Shown here piece after piece: positions 53,701-54,182 of a stretch of 54,182 nucleotides of DNA (positions are counted from its first letter, which is position 1; the number at the start of each line of letters is the position of its first letter). A program made the translations under genes and the position numbers. The notes below the pieces were generated by a model. The model saw only the letters and a list, made by a program, of their open reading frames with translations. It made no database searches and had not been told where the DNA came from. The DNA is from Bacteroidales bacterium (GTDB lineage Bacteria > Bacteroidota > Bacteroidia > Bacteroidales > JAADGE01). Where the stretch lies: assembly GCA_021648725.1 (NCBI GenBank), contig JAKISF010000023.1, forward strand, positions 1-54,182, in the 5' to 3' direction.

Positions 53701-53889
53701 CTTAACCAATGATGACTTTCCGCTTCCGGAAGCACCTGTTATTGCAATAAAATGTGTTTTCCTTAAAATCCTGTGTAAATCCTCAGTTTGTTTACTTCTT
53801 CCGAAGAATAAATGACTTTCACCAATTTCAAAACTCCTGATACCCGGATACGGATTGTTTTGCAATTGATTTTCTTTTAAACCGACCAT
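50776..53889 (-). CDS. nSTAND-type ATPase with transmembrane segment, coiled coil and WD40 propeller
   Basis: A 1037-residue protein. NPYPGIRSFEIGESHLFFGR is the typical start of nSTAND1 proteins, Walker A is GASGSGKSS (52-60), and Walker B is IYVDQFEE (about 141-148). A helical STAND domain continues to about 480. One membrane segment (about 487-510, FIAVFLGSASLISILFLVV) and a long A/E/Q/R-rich coiled coil (about 515-650) follow. About seven WD40 blades end the protein (VVNSVVFSKDNKKIFSASGD, GVTSLQYDKNFNRLISTGYD). STAND proteins switch on when ligand binds the sensor repeats. It is first in the six-gene operon; no nuclease or other obvious effector domain is present. Confidence 0.9.
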   Translation of the reverse strand: MVGLKENQLQNNPYPGIRSFEIGESHLFFGRSKQTEDLHRILRKTHFIAITGASGSGKSSLVKAGLIPKLHGTNDNWYHHIFRPGSNPIGNFAKSVYKTFKINGNQKVFDTSNEVEKILRTENNPIEYIFSKAKPETNHLIYVDQFEEIFRFRQNEYQVNAESDSELFVDLLVQGSKLSNLPIYLIITLRTDFLSDCSYFSGLTKIINDGHYLIPQMTSEEKEEALTGPAGVAGAVISPGLKELIKKHLREYDISLPVFQHALMRTWDYWLNNAEYGKPIDNEHYEAVGTVTDALSVHAEYLFSSLKDNSLKNIAERIFKSLTHLGDDNRGTRSPKTLNEIIAILNERKEDITEVLDKFRDEKSGFLLPAKKTKLTSDTVIDISHESIMRVWGRLVRWVQSETESAQLYLRISKSAELYQEGKTGLLINPDLQLALKWFDENKPNEVWAQRYDPAFDRAITFLEHSKKKWENDIKAKEEKQKKGLRRARFIAVFLGSASLISILFLVVAMNLKFKADGSKRKALEKEKIATQKSLIAEEKKREAVSHKKIAEQQQLIAIEQRLIAEENKQYAVSQQREALIQKRLALIAKHDAVRARDIAMELQLKAEKLRDEAYQQKLIAENQTTRAELSEAKTDTLRKLAIAKSLSAQAVKIYRNNKKAQKLSEYDKKLPSLLALQSYYFNKKYGGNKSDADIFSALSEVSETGEVLRGKNIHTDGIRDLAVSQSGKYFVSCSDDGTVNLFDFNNPETPERLNMGTNGDNSIRSVDIDKVGKNVVAGTYRGEILLWKNVAIQPKPIILKGHSSVVNSVVFSKDNKKIFSASGDGTVREWDINTNSSKVIYRRNTQLQDFQISPGGKFYAIGAASGEITILFSDDTNKQTILKGDNHKKVISLFWKSDNELIAGYSSGKIRIIKNNKFIEEFYAHLSGVTSLQYDKNFNRLISTGYDGTIKIWNYDNLKLEPITLFKHSSWVYCAITNIEGKKLISGSADKKIVITPINIEDIKSIIRKKVSSNMSKNDWYRFVGKDIEYNSELPQ

Positions 53890-53944
53890 ATAATTTAAAT
53901 CTAAGTATTAATTTGAAAATCGTGTGCTTCTTATTTCAGACATT

Positions 53945-53974
53945 CAAATTTATAAAAAATAACAGACAAATCAA
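53945..53974 (-). promoter_or_regulatory. Promoter of the nSTAND operon
   Basis: On the minus strand -7 TAAATTTG (plus 53945-53952) and -33 TTG (plus 53972-53974) are separated by 19 bases. The predicted leader before the ATG is about 50 bases. No other promoter match of this quality was seen between the six genes. Bases 53975-54182 hold no gene that I can support. Confidence 0.55.
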
Positions 53975-54182
53975 ATGATTATAGATAAAACTATTTTCTA
54001 TAACACTATTTATCAAAACATTTTCATACTTTAAACAAAAATTATGCAAGGTTTATTAATTCTACTTTACGAAGTTAAAAAAATGCTCGAAATAATGAAA
54101 AAAAGTTGTTAGTTTGATTGTAAATTGTTAATTTAGAACAAATTATACAAGCTATTAATATCGCTGATTTTATTTGATAAAC

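Noticed and set aside
50776-53889. Stand-alone antiphage (Avs-type) defence gene
   Set aside because: It has no effector domain, it is embedded in a TonB/transporter operon, and no other defence genes are nearby. Defence remains possible but is not supported.
1-54182. CRISPR array or cas genes
   Set aside because: No regularly spaced repeats and no Cas-like motif seen on either strand.

Overview
The window looks like a chromosome segment of a low-GC member of the Bacteroidota. Pointers are a PorZ-type type IX secretion protein, a TonB-dependent receptor, the RsmD-DUF3822 gene pair, ribosomal protein L21 with a helix-hairpin-helix tail, an OlsF/GlsF-type aminolipid acyltransferase, A-rich gene leaders without strong Shine-Dalgarno sequences, and several promoters of the form TTG-N18/19-TAnnTTTG. 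I cannot assign a genus. There are three tRNA genes (Leu-CAA, Asp-GUC, Val-GAC), each with a hairpin terminator, and no rRNA or CRISPR array.

Layout. 1-780: tRNA-Leu between two short coding remnants. 785-7723 (minus): housekeeping genes, namely an M64 peptidase, an FKBP-type isomerase, serS, rpmA, rplU, a YiiX-like hydrolase, a DUF4878 lipoprotein and a CCA-adding-type nucleotidyltransferase. 7880-9481: two exported proteins of unknown role, the first with its lipoprotein signal in a different frame from its body. 9676-15745: an integrated element of about 6 kb in the 3' end of tRNA-Asp. It is bounded by a 16-bp core repeat and carries a tyrosine recombinase, an excisionase-like protein, a filamentous-phage-type (II/X) replication initiator, a small HTH protein resembling small terminase subunits, and unknown proteins. 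No capsid, coat or assembly genes are present. The left end (9600-9691) resembles the right end (15650-15745), which suggests an older element was once in tandem.

15865-25131: rsmD, a DUF3822 gene, membrane proteins, a RecD-like helicase, an HHH/beta-barrel protein, and aspartate ammonia-lyase fused to an N-terminal cyclic-nucleotide-binding domain. 25224-25579: a gene remnant beside tRNA-Val. 25643-35719: an MFS transporter, dut, rdgB, porZ, a decayed aldehyde dehydrogenase, a TolB-like lipoprotein, an OlsF-like acyltransferase, a LysE exporter and a rhodanese-thioredoxin fusion.

35722-53889 is entirely minus strand: a SpoIIE-type phosphatase, a leucine-rich-repeat protein, a PKD lipoprotein, ychF, and then six genes with gaps of 3-40 bp that look like one operon of about 14 kb. 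In transcription order these are an nSTAND ATPase with a membrane segment and WD40 propeller, a TonB-dependent receptor, an HMGL-like lyase, a DUF2490 outer-membrane protein, an NTP/NDP-exchanger-like membrane protein with HEAT repeats and a cyclic-nucleotide-binding domain, and a propeller/Y_Y_Y/SpoIIE sensor phosphatase. A good promoter match lies just upstream of the first gene. This operon and the tRNA-Asp element are the two best candidates for undescribed systems.
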